A stretch of DNA of 64,000 nt, from NCBI GenBank assembly GCA_947460615.1, contig CANHHG010000002.1, positions 1 to 64,000 of the forward strand, read 5' to 3'. Both the position numbers and the translations under genes were made by a program. The notes beneath the pieces were generated by a model that made no database searches, was not told where the DNA came from, and was given only the letters and a program-made list of their open reading frames with translations. The stretch is from Bacteroidota bacterium (lineage in GTDB: Bacteria > Bacteroidota > Bacteroidia > Flavobacteriales > Flavobacteriaceae). The stretch's first letter is position 1. Each line of letters starts with the position of its first letter. Positions 38,916 through 48,980 of this stretch are shown piece by piece.

Positions 38916-40661
38916 TTAAAAATCAAATTTATAGCTTGCTCCTAACAACACTTGAAGTCCTTGAACTGGGTAATTCATCCATTTTTGGTAAGATTGATTG
39001 GCGATATTATTGAATTTTAAAAATCCTGTTAATCGTTCGCTGTGCTGGTAGCCAACATTAAAATTAGCATCAAAATAACTCTTTAAATTCGTTATTTCAG
39101 GATAATATGCCGGAGGAAAAATAGTAATCATGCTTTGAATGTAAACAATGTCTTTTCTTTCCCCAACATAGAACACATTGGCACCAGCAAACCATTTTTT
39201 AGTAATATTTACATTAAGAGTAGCCCCTAATTTTAAAGTTGGTAAATTCCAAGCTTCCTCTTGAAAGGTGGAGAAAAATCGACTGTAAGAACCATTTAAA
39301 CCAATGGTTGCATTTTTAGAAAAATCGGCTTTCAATTCTCCAAACAAATTCATGGTTCTAATGTCATCATACACTACACCAAAAGAATTTCCAAATTGGT
39401 AGCTCTCCGAATTTGTTGCAAACATATTGAATTCATTGCTCACAAATAGCGGCTTGTTTTTTTCATTTTGCACTGCTCCGCGAAGGTTATAGCTAAGATT
39501 ATTAGATAATTTACCTTTAAATCCCGCAAATAAATTAAATTGTTTGTCTGTAGGAGCAATTACTAATGTAGGCGAAACAAAAGGATTTTCATTTGAGAAA
39601 TCACGATAAGAATTTTGATTTAAACTACCTTCAACTCCGGTGTAAAAAATCATTAAATCACCAACAAGTTTTATAGAGGCATTCACTTGCGGATATACAA
39701 ATATTTTACTGCTACTATTTTGATTGTCGGCACTATAAAATACTGAAGCTCCAATGTTTAAAGCCCAATCATTTTTATTTACAACGATACTTGGATGAAT
39801 TCCAAAATTGGCGAAACCATATTTTATCGTATTGGTTCCGAAGAAGTTTTTCTCAAAATTTCCACCTAAATAATCAACAATAAAATTCGTTTTTATCTTT
39901 TCATTAAAGAGTCCGAATTCAAATGATGGTTTTACAAAAATTCTATTTTCAATTGATCCATTAGTATCCCAAAAACGATTGTATTTAAAACTAGCTTCTT
40001 TAAAAAAGCTGTCACTTAAACTTAAATTTGTTCCAAGATAAAAATTATTAAAGGTATGTTTAGGGTTGATTCTATCAATTGTTGTCTGAGTAAAATTTTC
40101 TGGGATACCATACCAATTATAGATTTGATTTTGATACCCTAAATCCGAAATCCAAGTCAAATTTTGAAGTTGGTTACCGTAGGTTAAATCCAAAGAAGTA
40201 GTATAAAAATCATTATTCAATGCAACGTCTTTTATACCACCTTGAGACGAAAGATGTCTAAACATGCCCCCTACATACTCGTGATCGCTGATATTCTCAG
40301 TTACAAAAAGTTCAGCGTTTAAAGTAGTATAATTACCTAAGCCTAAATTGACGAAATTTTTATATAATTTCTCAGCTTGTGATTTATCAACATTAGCAGC
40401 GCGCCCCTTTAAAGGAACAAAAGTAGAAGCTACGGGAAAGGAAAAAAAATTATATTTAATAGCCTCTTTTTTAGAATTATCAGCATCTTCAAGAGAAGGT
40501 ATTTCCTTTACTTTAAATGCGTCAGAAATTGTTGGAGTGTATGGTTTTACTACGTTTACTACTTCAGTTCCTATATTCTCGTCTTTCTTTTGAGCATAAG
40601 AAAGATGGCAAGTAAGAAGAACTAAAACTAATCCTTTAGTATTTTGAAATATCTTTGTCAT
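38916..40661 (-). CDS. TonB-dependent-receptor-like outer-membrane beta-barrel protein
   Basis: Signal peptide, long aromatic beta-barrel pattern, terminal ASYKFDF; no clear plug domain. Confidence 0.7.
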   Translation of the reverse strand: MTKIFQNTKGLVLVLLTCHLSYAQKKDENIGTEVVNVVKPYTPTISDAFKVKEIPSLEDADNSKKEAIKYNFFSFPVASTFVPLKGRAANVDKSQAEKLYKNFVNLGLGNYTTLNAELFVTENISDHEYVGGMFRHLSSQGGIKDVALNNDFYTTSLDLTYGNQLQNLTWISDLGYQNQIYNWYGIPENFTQTTIDRINPKHTFNNFYLGTNLSLSDSFFKEASFKYNRFWDTNGSIENRIFVKPSFEFGLFNEKIKTNFIVDYLGGNFEKNFFGTNTIKYGFANFGIHPSIVVNKNDWALNIGASVFYSADNQNSSSKIFVYPQVNASIKLVGDLMIFYTGVEGSLNQNSYRDFSNENPFVSPTLVIAPTDKQFNLFAGFKGKLSNNLSYNLRGAVQNEKNKPLFVSNEFNMFATNSESYQFGNSFGVVYDDIRTMNLFGELKADFSKNATIGLNGSYSRFFSTFQEEAWNLPTLKLGATLNVNITKKWFAGANVFYVGERKDIVYIQSMITIFPPAYYPEITNLKSYFDANFNVGYQHSERLTGFLKFNNIANQSYQKWMNYPVQGLQVLLGASYKFDF

Positions 40662-40673
40662 TTGTTTTTTTAT

Positions 40674-43600
40674 TTAATTTGTAACCGATGAATTTGTCTT
40701 AGCCTCCTCGGTTTTAATACTATCCAATTCCTTTTGAGCTTCTTCAACAACATCGGGAAATGAAGTAAAATTCTTGATCACACTATCCAAAATATAGGTA
40801 GCTTGAAAGCTATCTTTCAATCCGTAGAAATTTTTAGCCATTACCACCAAGCCTTTTGCCCCAAAATATTTATAACCAGAATAATCTTTAGTTAATTTTT
40901 GAACTACCGTATTTGAATCCTCAAATTTCCCGTCGGAATTCTTAAAATAAGCATCATAATACAACGCTTCGGCGGCAAACTCTCCTTTTGCGATAGCCAA
41001 TAACTTTATGTAGGCTTGACGTGCCTTGGTCAAATCACCAGAATAAAAAGCTGCTCTAGCAATAATTATTTGAGCATCGCTTTTTACTTTATCATCTGTT
41101 TTTGTGTTACTTAATACTTTTTCAGCATACAAAACGGAATTTACATAATCCTTTTGTTCATAATACGTTTTCATTAAATTTGCCTGAGCAAATGTTATAT
41201 TCTGAGGAAAATCTGCTTCCGTTTCTAATCGTATTAATATAGGAACTAACTTAGTATTATCATTTGATTTAATGAAAATCTCCGCCAACCTTGCCAAGGC
41301 TTGTTCTGTAAATTCATTTCTCGATTTTGAAATTACATACTCGTAATTCGCAACAGCACTGGATTCTAATCCATCGGCATAATAGGATTGTGCTAAATAG
41401 AAATTAGCATTTAATGCATGGTTTCCATTAGGAAATTTAGAAATATAACTACTAAAACCAGAAATTGCTTGTTTGGTATTGTTTTGCAAAAATTGTTTCT
41501 CAGCAGCTTCAAATGTGTCGTTATCTAATTCCGCATCGGTCACCGAAACAAAATCTAAGGTTCTAACCCAAGTAGCATATTCATCGACTTTTCCATTATC
41601 TACATAAATTATTCTAGCGGTAGAAACTGCTTCTAATGCTTCGGGCGATTTAGGATACTCCGCAGCAACTTTTTTAAATTTTGCAATTGCTAATTCGTCT
41701 TTTTCAGTGTTATAATAAATCAATCCTTGACGCAAAATCGATTTAGAAGCATAGGAACCTTTTTTAAATTCATTAAGTAGTTGCTCATAGGTTTTAATTG
41801 CTAAATCAAAATTTTTCTCCGCAACATAAGTATTCCCTAGTTCAAATAACGCATCATCACGGTATTGGGATTTTAAATAGGTTGCAATTAACTTTGTCAA
41901 ATCTTCAATTTTCTTATCATTTTTAGATACAAAACCATAGCTGATTCCTTTTTGAAATGCCGCATAATCGGCATCGATACTTTTCAAATCAATGGCCTTA
42001 TTGTAAGCATCCATTGCGGGCCAGTATTTTGCAGTTACAAATCGACTATCACCCAAACGTAAATAAGAATCATTAAGACGTATTTTATCGTCTTTAACTA
42101 CTTCAATATGTTCTTGAAAAAAATCTCCAGCTTGATCATAGTCTTTGATTTTAAAATAGGCATAAGCAATGTTATAATTTATGTTTTTAAATTCTGAAGT
42201 ATTTTTCGATTCAGGAAACGCCATAAATTGTTTGAAACTTATCAATGATTCATTGAAATTATCTAGCACAAATTCTGTTTCCCCTTTCCAAAAAGTAGCG
42301 CGAGAAGTAAATTTAGCCTCTTGCTGCTCACCGATTGATTTCTTGAACATCGATAATGCTTCTTGGTAATTTCCGTCTGTAAATAATTCTAAACCTCTGT
42401 AAAATGTTACTTTTTGATACGCTTGTTTATTCGCAAAACTCTTATTCTTTTCTAATATTTCCAACGCACCTTTGTAGTTTTTTGAAGTGATAAATGAATT
42501 GATTAAAAGTGTTTCAACATCTGTTTTGCTAGGAGAATTTGGATATTTATTTAAAAACGAAGTCAAAACATCAGGAACACTCTGATAAGAATTTCCAATA
42601 TCATAACTCAATTTCGCATAATTAAGAAACGCATCTTCTTGAATTTTTATATCCAAAACCATTTCTGAAGAATTTTTAAATGCATTCAAAGCTTGTTGCT
42701 TCCTATTGGTTTTTAAATAACTTTGACCTAAATGATAATAGGCATTTTGGGCAACAATATCATTCCCATCAATTATTTTATTAAATTGAGTAATTGCATT
42801 TTCAAAATCATTTTGCTGATAATAGGCAAATCCTAATTGGTAATAATCAGTATTGTTCCACTTTCCTTTTTTACCTTTATACATATTTAAAAAGGGAATG
42901 GCTTTGTCAAATTGGTTTAAATTAAAATAGCTTTCTCCAATAATTTTATTCAATTCTGATTTTTCTATTGCATTTGATTTTGATAATGCTACTGAACCAA
43001 GATCAATAGCATTTTGAAAATTTCCAGATTTAAAACTCATGTCTGCCTGAAAGTAAGACAACTTTTCTTTGTATTTTTCCTCCCCCGCTACTTGATCGAA
43101 ATACCGATTCGCATTTTTATAATCATCTCCTTCATAGGCCATAAATCCTAAATAATATTTAGCTTGAGCTCCATATAGTTTTGAATTTTGTACTTTACTA
43201 AAATAAGTAGTAGCCTGTGATTTATTTTTGGCTGCGAAAAAAGCATATCCTTTTTGAAAATTAAATTGATCAATATCATCACTACTTAATGTGCTTTCAT
43301 CTATTTTTTCGAACCATTTTAAGGATAAGGTAAAACTTCCTTGGTCAAAATAATATTTCGCAATTTCTATATAAGCAATATTTAGTTTTGTACTTGTAGG
43401 ATGGTCAAAAATAAAATTCTCCATTAACACATCTGAATTCGATTGATTCAGTTTTATTGCACACATTGCATTGTAAAAGGCACAATCCGATTGCACTTCT
43501 TGTTCGTGATTTTCCCATTTTACTTTTTCAAAAATGATTTGAGCAGATAAATATTGTTTGTTGTTAAAGAGGAATATCCCCTTATTAAAAGCTTCTAAAT

Positions 43601-43688
43601 CATTATTGTATAACTCCGATTTTTGGGCAGAAACTGAAGTAATTATCATTAAAACCAAAAATATAAGGAAACGGGGTGAATTTTTCAT
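40674..43688 (-). CDS. Large tetratricopeptide repeat protein
   Basis: Many TPR units (e.g. AQNAYYHLGQSYLKTNRKQQALNAFKNS, DDALFELGNTYVAEKNFDLAIKTYEQLLNEF); signal peptide from MKNSPRF. Confidence 0.9.
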   Translation of the reverse strand: MKNSPRFLIFLVLMIITSVSAQKSELYNNDLEAFNKGIFLFNNKQYLSAQIIFEKVKWENHEQEVQSDCAFYNAMCAIKLNQSNSDVLMENFIFDHPTSTKLNIAYIEIAKYYFDQGSFTLSLKWFEKIDESTLSSDDIDQFNFQKGYAFFAAKNKSQATTYFSKVQNSKLYGAQAKYYLGFMAYEGDDYKNANRYFDQVAGEEKYKEKLSYFQADMSFKSGNFQNAIDLGSVALSKSNAIEKSELNKIIGESYFNLNQFDKAIPFLNMYKGKKGKWNNTDYYQLGFAYYQQNDFENAITQFNKIIDGNDIVAQNAYYHLGQSYLKTNRKQQALNAFKNSSEMVLDIKIQEDAFLNYAKLSYDIGNSYQSVPDVLTSFLNKYPNSPSKTDVETLLINSFITSKNYKGALEILEKNKSFANKQAYQKVTFYRGLELFTDGNYQEALSMFKKSIGEQQEAKFTSRATFWKGETEFVLDNFNESLISFKQFMAFPESKNTSEFKNINYNIAYAYFKIKDYDQAGDFFQEHIEVVKDDKIRLNDSYLRLGDSRFVTAKYWPAMDAYNKAIDLKSIDADYAAFQKGISYGFVSKNDKKIEDLTKLIATYLKSQYRDDALFELGNTYVAEKNFDLAIKTYEQLLNEFKKGSYASKSILRQGLIYYNTEKDELAIAKFKKVAAEYPKSPEALEAVSTARIIYVDNGKVDEYATWVRTLDFVSVTDAELDNDTFEAAEKQFLQNNTKQAISGFSSYISKFPNGNHALNANFYLAQSYYADGLESSAVANYEYVISKSRNEFTEQALARLAEIFIKSNDNTKLVPILIRLETEADFPQNITFAQANLMKTYYEQKDYVNSVLYAEKVLSNTKTDDKVKSDAQIIIARAAFYSGDLTKARQAYIKLLAIAKGEFAAEALYYDAYFKNSDGKFEDSNTVVQKLTKDYSGYKYFGAKGLVVMAKNFYGLKDSFQATYILDSVIKNFTSFPDVVEEAQKELDSIKTEEAKTNSSVTN

Positions 43689-43847
43689 AATGGTATAAAT
43701 TATTACTATCAAATATATCGAAATCTATTCCCTATAACGAACTTAATCTCATTATTATTATGAACATATTTTTAAACAATAAATAAGAAAATTGAAATTG
43801 GTATTTCACTAAAACTTATTACTTTTACAAATTAAACAATTAATCCT

Positions 43848-44531
43848 ATGTCACAACCTATTTTATTTTTAAGAAACGTTTCCATATATCAAGAACAAAA
43901 AGTGATTTTATCCAATGTTAATTTGGAAGTAAATCAAGGTGAGTTCATTTATTTAATTGGAAAAACAGGATCTGGAAAGAGTAGTTTTATGAAAACATTA
44001 TATGCTGATTTACCTTTAACTGAAGGTCAATCGAATATTGTTGATTTTGATTTAGCAACTTTAAAAGAAGATGATATTCCATTTTTAAGAAGAAAATTAG
44101 GGATTGTTTTTCAAGATTTCAAACTTTTACCAGACAGATCTATTAACGAAAATATGATTTTTGTTTTAAAAGCAACTGGTTGGGTTGATCAAAATGATAT
44201 GCAAAATAAAATTGATGAAGTTCTTGACAAAGTAGATATGAAGTCATTTGCTGCTAAAATGCCTCATCAACTTTCTGGTGGAGAACAGCAACGCGTTGCA
44301 ATTGCGAGAGCTTTACTTAATGATCCAGAACTAATATTAGCAGATGAACCAACTGGGAATCTTGATCCACAAACTAGTATTGAAGTTATGGAAGTTTTAA
44401 GAAAAATAAATGCTTCAGGAAAAACAGTGATTATGGCGACACATGATTATGCCCTTTTGATGAAATATCCATCAAAAACTTTAAAATGTGAAGACAGTAA
44501 TATTTTTGAGGTAGTTCAAAAAATAGCTTAA
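43848..44531 (+). CDS. FtsE-like ABC ATP-binding protein
   Basis: LIGKTGSGKSSFMKTLYADL, LPHQLSGGEQQRVAIARALLNDPELILADEPTGNLDPQTS. Confidence 0.9.
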   Translation: MSQPILFLRNVSIYQEQKVILSNVNLEVNQGEFIYLIGKTGSGKSSFMKTLYADLPLTEGQSNIVDFDLATLKEDDIPFLRRKLGIVFQDFKLLPDRSINENMIFVLKATGWVDQNDMQNKIDEVLDKVDMKSFAAKMPHQLSGGEQQRVAIARALLNDPELILADEPTGNLDPQTSIEVMEVLRKINASGKTVIMATHDYALLMKYPSKTLKCEDSNIFEVVQKIA

Positions 44532-45430
44532 TGCTCTCAATTCTAATTCCAATATTTAATTACAATGCTTATCCATTAGTTTTGGAACTTCATAAGCAAT
44601 GTATGGAATGTGGTATTGATTTTGAAATTTTATGCCAAGATGACGCATCAAATTCTGAGTTGAACTTAGAAAATGAAAAAATAAATTCGTTATCCAATTG
44701 TAATTTTAAGCAGCTTAAAGTAAATATTGCTCACAGGCAAAATAGAAATCTTCTAGCTAAAACAGCTCAATATGAGCATCTGCTTTTTATAGATGGAGAT
44801 TCTATTATCATTCAGAATAATTATATCTCAAACTATATTGCTTTAATAACTAATTTTGATATCATTTATGGGGGCAGATTACATCCTAAAATGTGCCCGT
44901 CAAACAATCAAAAACTACGGTGGAAATACGGAAGGTTTATAGAAGATAAAACGACAGAACAAAGAAACCTAACTCCATTTTCCTCTTTGTTGTTTAATAA
45001 CACCGTAATAAAAAAAGCAGTTTTTGATAAAGTTAAATTTGATTCAAACCTAACAAAATATGGCCATGACGACACACAGCTTTCATGTCAACTGAGTTTA
45101 CTTAATTTAAAATTAAAACACATTGACAATCCAGTTGAACATGGCGATATTGATTTTAACAAAGACTATTTGAAAAAATCCAAAAGCTCTTTAGAAAATT
45201 TGATCCTTTTGTTCGAAGAGGGAAAAATAAATTCGAAATTTTCAAGGTTAATTTCATTATTATTAATTTTTAATAAACTAAAAATTACTTACCTCATTTC
45301 ACTATTTCACAAGACAATAGAAAGGTCACTTATTAAAAATTTAGAGGGGAAAAATCCTAATTTAATAATATATAATATTTTTAGAATCGGCTATTTATGT
45401 AAAATTAGCTCCGAAAAAACTAAGAACTAG
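44531..45430 (+). CDS. Glycosyltransferase family 2
   Basis: MLSILIPIFNYNAYPLVLELHKQ, CQDDAS, LLFIDGDSIII; start overlaps ftsE-like stop (TAATG). Confidence 0.9.
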   Translation: MLSILIPIFNYNAYPLVLELHKQCMECGIDFEILCQDDASNSELNLENEKINSLSNCNFKQLKVNIAHRQNRNLLAKTAQYEHLLFIDGDSIIIQNNYISNYIALITNFDIIYGGRLHPKMCPSNNQKLRWKYGRFIEDKTTEQRNLTPFSSLLFNNTVIKKAVFDKVKFDSNLTKYGHDDTQLSCQLSLLNLKLKHIDNPVEHGDIDFNKDYLKKSKSSLENLILLFEEGKINSKFSRLISLLLIFNKLKITYLISLFHKTIERSLIKNLEGKNPNLIIYNIFRIGYLCKISSEKTKN

Positions 45431-46526
45431 ATTTAGATTTTATCTCTTTAAAAAGAGAATCCCAGAGAGGCATAATAGTATCAATATGATAATTCAAACT
45501 CTTCTGTTTCGCATTTTTGCCCATTTCAATTCTTTTTGATTCATTATTTATTAATAATAAAGTAGCGTCAACAAAATCAGATTCACTACCATTTTCAATT
45601 AAAAAACCATTCACTTTATTTTCAATGATGGCTTTTGGCCCACAAGGACAATCGTAGGCAATACAAGGTAATCCGGACGCCATAGCTTCAATTAACACCA
45701 TTCCAAAACCTTCAAATCTTGAAGTCATTAGGTAAATTGAATTCTCTTGATATTTAGAAACTATATCAATTGTAGGCGCAAAAAAACTTACACTATTTGT
45801 TAAATTTAATTTTGAAGTTAGCCTTTGTAGAAATAAATCATCACTAGATTTTCCATAAATATCTAAATGCCAATCTGGATGTTTTTTTACAATTTGTTTC
45901 CAAATGTGAAGTAATCGATCAAAACCTTTTTCGTATACATGTCGGCCTACAGCTATAACCTTTTTTGAATTTAGCTTAGCTGATTTGTCCGAATGAAACC
46001 ATAAAGGATTTGGAATAACAATTCCGTTTGGCACATTCCATTCTTTAATACTTTCAGGAGTTTCTACAACAAAATTATCGAACTTTCTGGCAACCAATTT
46101 CTTGAATAAAATTGATAATTGTGTCCCGATTAATTTAAAAATAGAATCGTTTTCCTTTTCAACAACACTTAACGAACTATGTATCTCTAAAACGACTGGT
46201 ATTTTTGTTTTTAAAATAAATGGAAGTAAAAAAGCTTTAAATCCATTATCACATACAACAATAATATCAGGGTTTAGCAATTCAATTTGCTCATTCAGTT
46301 TTCTTTTATAGTCCAATATAAACTGAATAGGATTTCCTTGCAACAGCATGTCATGAAATCCAATCTTCTTATTAAAATTATAAAAATGCGGGAAACTACC
46401 TTTGTTTTGCGTCAGAAAATCAATATGATAATTCCATTTCTCAATAAGATAGTACGTTTTAATGGCTAAAACTCTTGCAACTCCTCCTTCATTATTTACA
46501 TTTGGAACTAGGTAAAGTAATTTCAT
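45420..46526 (-). CDS. Glycosyltransferase family 4
   Basis: VIAVGRHVYEKGFDRLLHIWKQI, SRFEGFGMVLIEAMASGLPCIAYDCPCGPKAII. Confidence 0.93.
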   Translation of the reverse strand: MKLLYLVPNVNNEGGVARVLAIKTYYLIEKWNYHIDFLTQNKGSFPHFYNFNKKIGFHDMLLQGNPIQFILDYKRKLNEQIELLNPDIIVVCDNGFKAFLLPFILKTKIPVVLEIHSSLSVVEKENDSIFKLIGTQLSILFKKLVARKFDNFVVETPESIKEWNVPNGIVIPNPLWFHSDKSAKLNSKKVIAVGRHVYEKGFDRLLHIWKQIVKKHPDWHLDIYGKSSDDLFLQRLTSKLNLTNSVSFFAPTIDIVSKYQENSIYLMTSRFEGFGMVLIEAMASGLPCIAYDCPCGPKAIIENKVNGFLIENGSESDFVDATLLLINNESKRIEMGKNAKQKSLNYHIDTIMPLWDSLFKEIKSKSSS

Positions 46527-46927
46527 TATTTGGTTTTCAAAAATTCATTATAATCACGAATATAGTCTACTTCTTCAAATACATCCGAAGCTAAAACTAA
46601 ACAAACCGCACCGGAAGAAAAGTTTTCCAATTCACGCCAAATACCTGTTGGGATATGTAATCCTATATTCGGTTTATTCAACAAATAACTTTTCTTTTCT
46701 TTTCCATCATTTAAAGTAACTTCAAAACTTCCGCTCAAAGCAATTAATATTTCATGCTGTTTAATATGGGAATGACCACCTCTAAAGGCAGTACTAGGAA
46801 CATCAAATAAGTAGTAAATTCTTTTCAGTTCAAATGGAATAACCTCCTCCTGAACATAAGCTAAATTTCCACGTAAATCTTCAATCGTTGGTATTTGAAG
46901 TAACTCTATTTCACTAATTTTAGTCAT
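46526..46927 (-). CDS. FdtA/QdtA-type dTDP-keto-6-deoxyhexose isomerase (WxcM-like cupin)
   Basis: EVIPFELKRIYYLFDVPSTAFRGGHSHIKQHEILIALSGSFEVTLNDG, GLHIPTGIWRELENFSSGAVCLVLASDVF. Confidence 0.9.
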   Translation of the reverse strand: MTKISEIELLQIPTIEDLRGNLAYVQEEVIPFELKRIYYLFDVPSTAFRGGHSHIKQHEILIALSGSFEVTLNDGKEKKSYLLNKPNIGLHIPTGIWRELENFSSGAVCLVLASDVFEEVDYIRDYNEFLKTK

Positions 46928-46930
46928 AGT

Positions 46931-48034
46931 CTAGTTATTTAATTTCATTAAATCCAGCCATTGTTTCCCTATAGTTTCAATAGAAAAATGTTGGCAACTT
47001 GGTAACGCATTTTCCTTGCAAATAGTATATAAATCTGTGTTTTCAATAAATAAATTCATTGCTACTGTCAATTGTTCAACCTTCTGATTTTCAACTAACA
47101 AGCCATTGCTTTTATCGTTAATCATTTCGTTTGGACCAGATAAACAATCAAAAGAAACAACTGGGATACCACAAGCCAAAGCCTCTAAAATTACATTAGG
47201 CATTCCTTCATTTAAACTACTTAAAACAAAAAATTTAGCTCCTTTAAGATAAGAATATGGATTCTTTTGAAAACCTAAAAAATGTACTTTATCTGAAATA
47301 TTAATTTGCTCAACCATTTGGATATACTCTTGCATTTTAATTCCTTCGCCAAGTAAAACTAAGTGAATATTTAAATCAGGTAATTTTGAATTTGAATAAG
47401 CAGTAATCAATTTATCAAATTGCTTAACCTCGGTTTCCATTTGACCCACTCCAATAATATATTCGAAATTAAGATCGATAGGTTCATTGCTCATTGAATG
47501 AATTTCTTCAATATTTATTGGATTATAAATAGTTTGAACATTAGCCAATTGGTGTTTTTGTACAATCAATTCTCTAGTTTTATTAGTAATTGTAATAATT
47601 TTGAAGGAATCTTTATAGGTAAATCGTGTTAAAAACGACCAATTTGACATGTAGTGATCGATCAAAAAACTATGAACTGTGAAAATAGTTTTCGTTTTAT
47701 ATAGAAATTTTGAAATTAATAATTCCTGAAATGGCTTGTTTCTAAAACGAAAATCTATAATAAAATTGAAATTATTTTCACGCAAATAGTTCTTTAAAAA
47801 TAAATACCTATTGAGTTTATTAACTAACCCATTAGATTTGTTTTTTAACTTCCCTAAGTTGATTAATTTACCTGAAAAATTGTAGGAAACTTCATCAATA
47901 ACAATAATATTATGGACTTCTATTCCTTGTTTTTCAAAAAAAACTGACAAATTTGCCATCACTCTTTCTGCGCCACCAATTCCTAATCGGTAACCAATTA
48001 AAGCAATTTTAGTTTTTTTGTTAGGTATTATCAT
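46931..48034 (-). CDS. Glycosyltransferase family 4
   Basis: LIGYRLGIGGAERVMANLSVFFEKQGIEV, SSLNEGMPNVILEALACGIPVVSFDCLSGPNEMI. Confidence 0.93.
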   Translation of the reverse strand: MIIPNKKTKIALIGYRLGIGGAERVMANLSVFFEKQGIEVHNIIVIDEVSYNFSGKLINLGKLKNKSNGLVNKLNRYLFLKNYLRENNFNFIIDFRFRNKPFQELLISKFLYKTKTIFTVHSFLIDHYMSNWSFLTRFTYKDSFKIITITNKTRELIVQKHQLANVQTIYNPINIEEIHSMSNEPIDLNFEYIIGVGQMETEVKQFDKLITAYSNSKLPDLNIHLVLLGEGIKMQEYIQMVEQINISDKVHFLGFQKNPYSYLKGAKFFVLSSLNEGMPNVILEALACGIPVVSFDCLSGPNEMINDKSNGLLVENQKVEQLTVAMNLFIENTDLYTICKENALPSCQHFSIETIGKQWLDLMKLNN

Positions 48035-48080
48035 TAACGTTTTCTTATTTTCGTATCAAATATAACTCTTTTAGAAAAAT

Positions 48081-48980
48081 ATGCAAGAAAATCCACTTGT
48101 ATCAATAATTTGCTTGGCTTACAATCACGAGAATTTTGTGGTAGAGACTTTGAATTCTGTTATACAACAAAATTACCAACCAATTGAGTTAATAATTGTG
48201 GATGATTACAGTAAGGATAGAACTAAGTTGGAGATTAATAATTGGCTATTATCTCATCCTGAAGTACAATTTATTGCCAATGAATTTAATATTGGAAATA
48301 CCAAATCATTTAATAACGCACTAAAAATTGCTAAAGGAGAGTATATAATTGATTTAGCAGCAGACGATTTATTACTACCCAATGGTATTCAAATGCAGGT
48401 TAATGCATTCCAAAAAAGTAAATTCAAAAACCTAGGTGTCGTGTATGGAAATGCTGAAATTATCAATGAAGACGGGAGTTTTAATTCCTTTTACTTCCCC
48501 GTTGATAAAAATGGAAAAGTAATTTCAAAAAGAATTATTGGCGATATTTATAGCTCTGTGTTATCAACAGGAGATAGTATTTGTTCTGTATCGGCGTTGA
48601 TTAAAAAAAGCGTATTTGACTTCTTGGGCGGCTACGATGAAACTTTAGCCTATGAAGATTTGGATTCTTGGATCAGAGCTTCGAGGGAATATGAATTTGA
48701 TTTTATAGATGAAGTATTAGTCCGAAAAAGAATGGTTACCAACTCATTAGGGTCTAATTTTTATAAGAAAAAACACAAAATCAATATCTCAACTTATAAA
48801 ATTCTTAAAAAGGGAATAAAATTAAATCGTTCAAAAATGGAGGATTTGGCACTTCTAAAAAGAGTTCATCACGAAATTATTCACTCTTTTAGAAATCAAA
48901 GTTGGACTTTGCTAATTAAAAATATAAATCTCAAATTGGTCATTTCATGGAGAATAAATTTCAAGAACTATTCGGATTAA
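48081..48980 (+). CDS. Glycosyltransferase family 2
   Basis: VSIICLAYNHENFVVETLNSVIQQNYQPIELIIVDDYSKDRT. Confidence 0.93.
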   Translation: MQENPLVSIICLAYNHENFVVETLNSVIQQNYQPIELIIVDDYSKDRTKLEINNWLLSHPEVQFIANEFNIGNTKSFNNALKIAKGEYIIDLAADDLLLPNGIQMQVNAFQKSKFKNLGVVYGNAEIINEDGSFNSFYFPVDKNGKVISKRIIGDIYSSVLSTGDSICSVSALIKKSVFDFLGGYDETLAYEDLDSWIRASREYEFDFIDEVLVRKRMVTNSLGSNFYKKKHKINISTYKILKKGIKLNRSKMEDLALLKRVHHEIIHSFRNQSWTLLIKNINLKLVISWRINFKNYSD

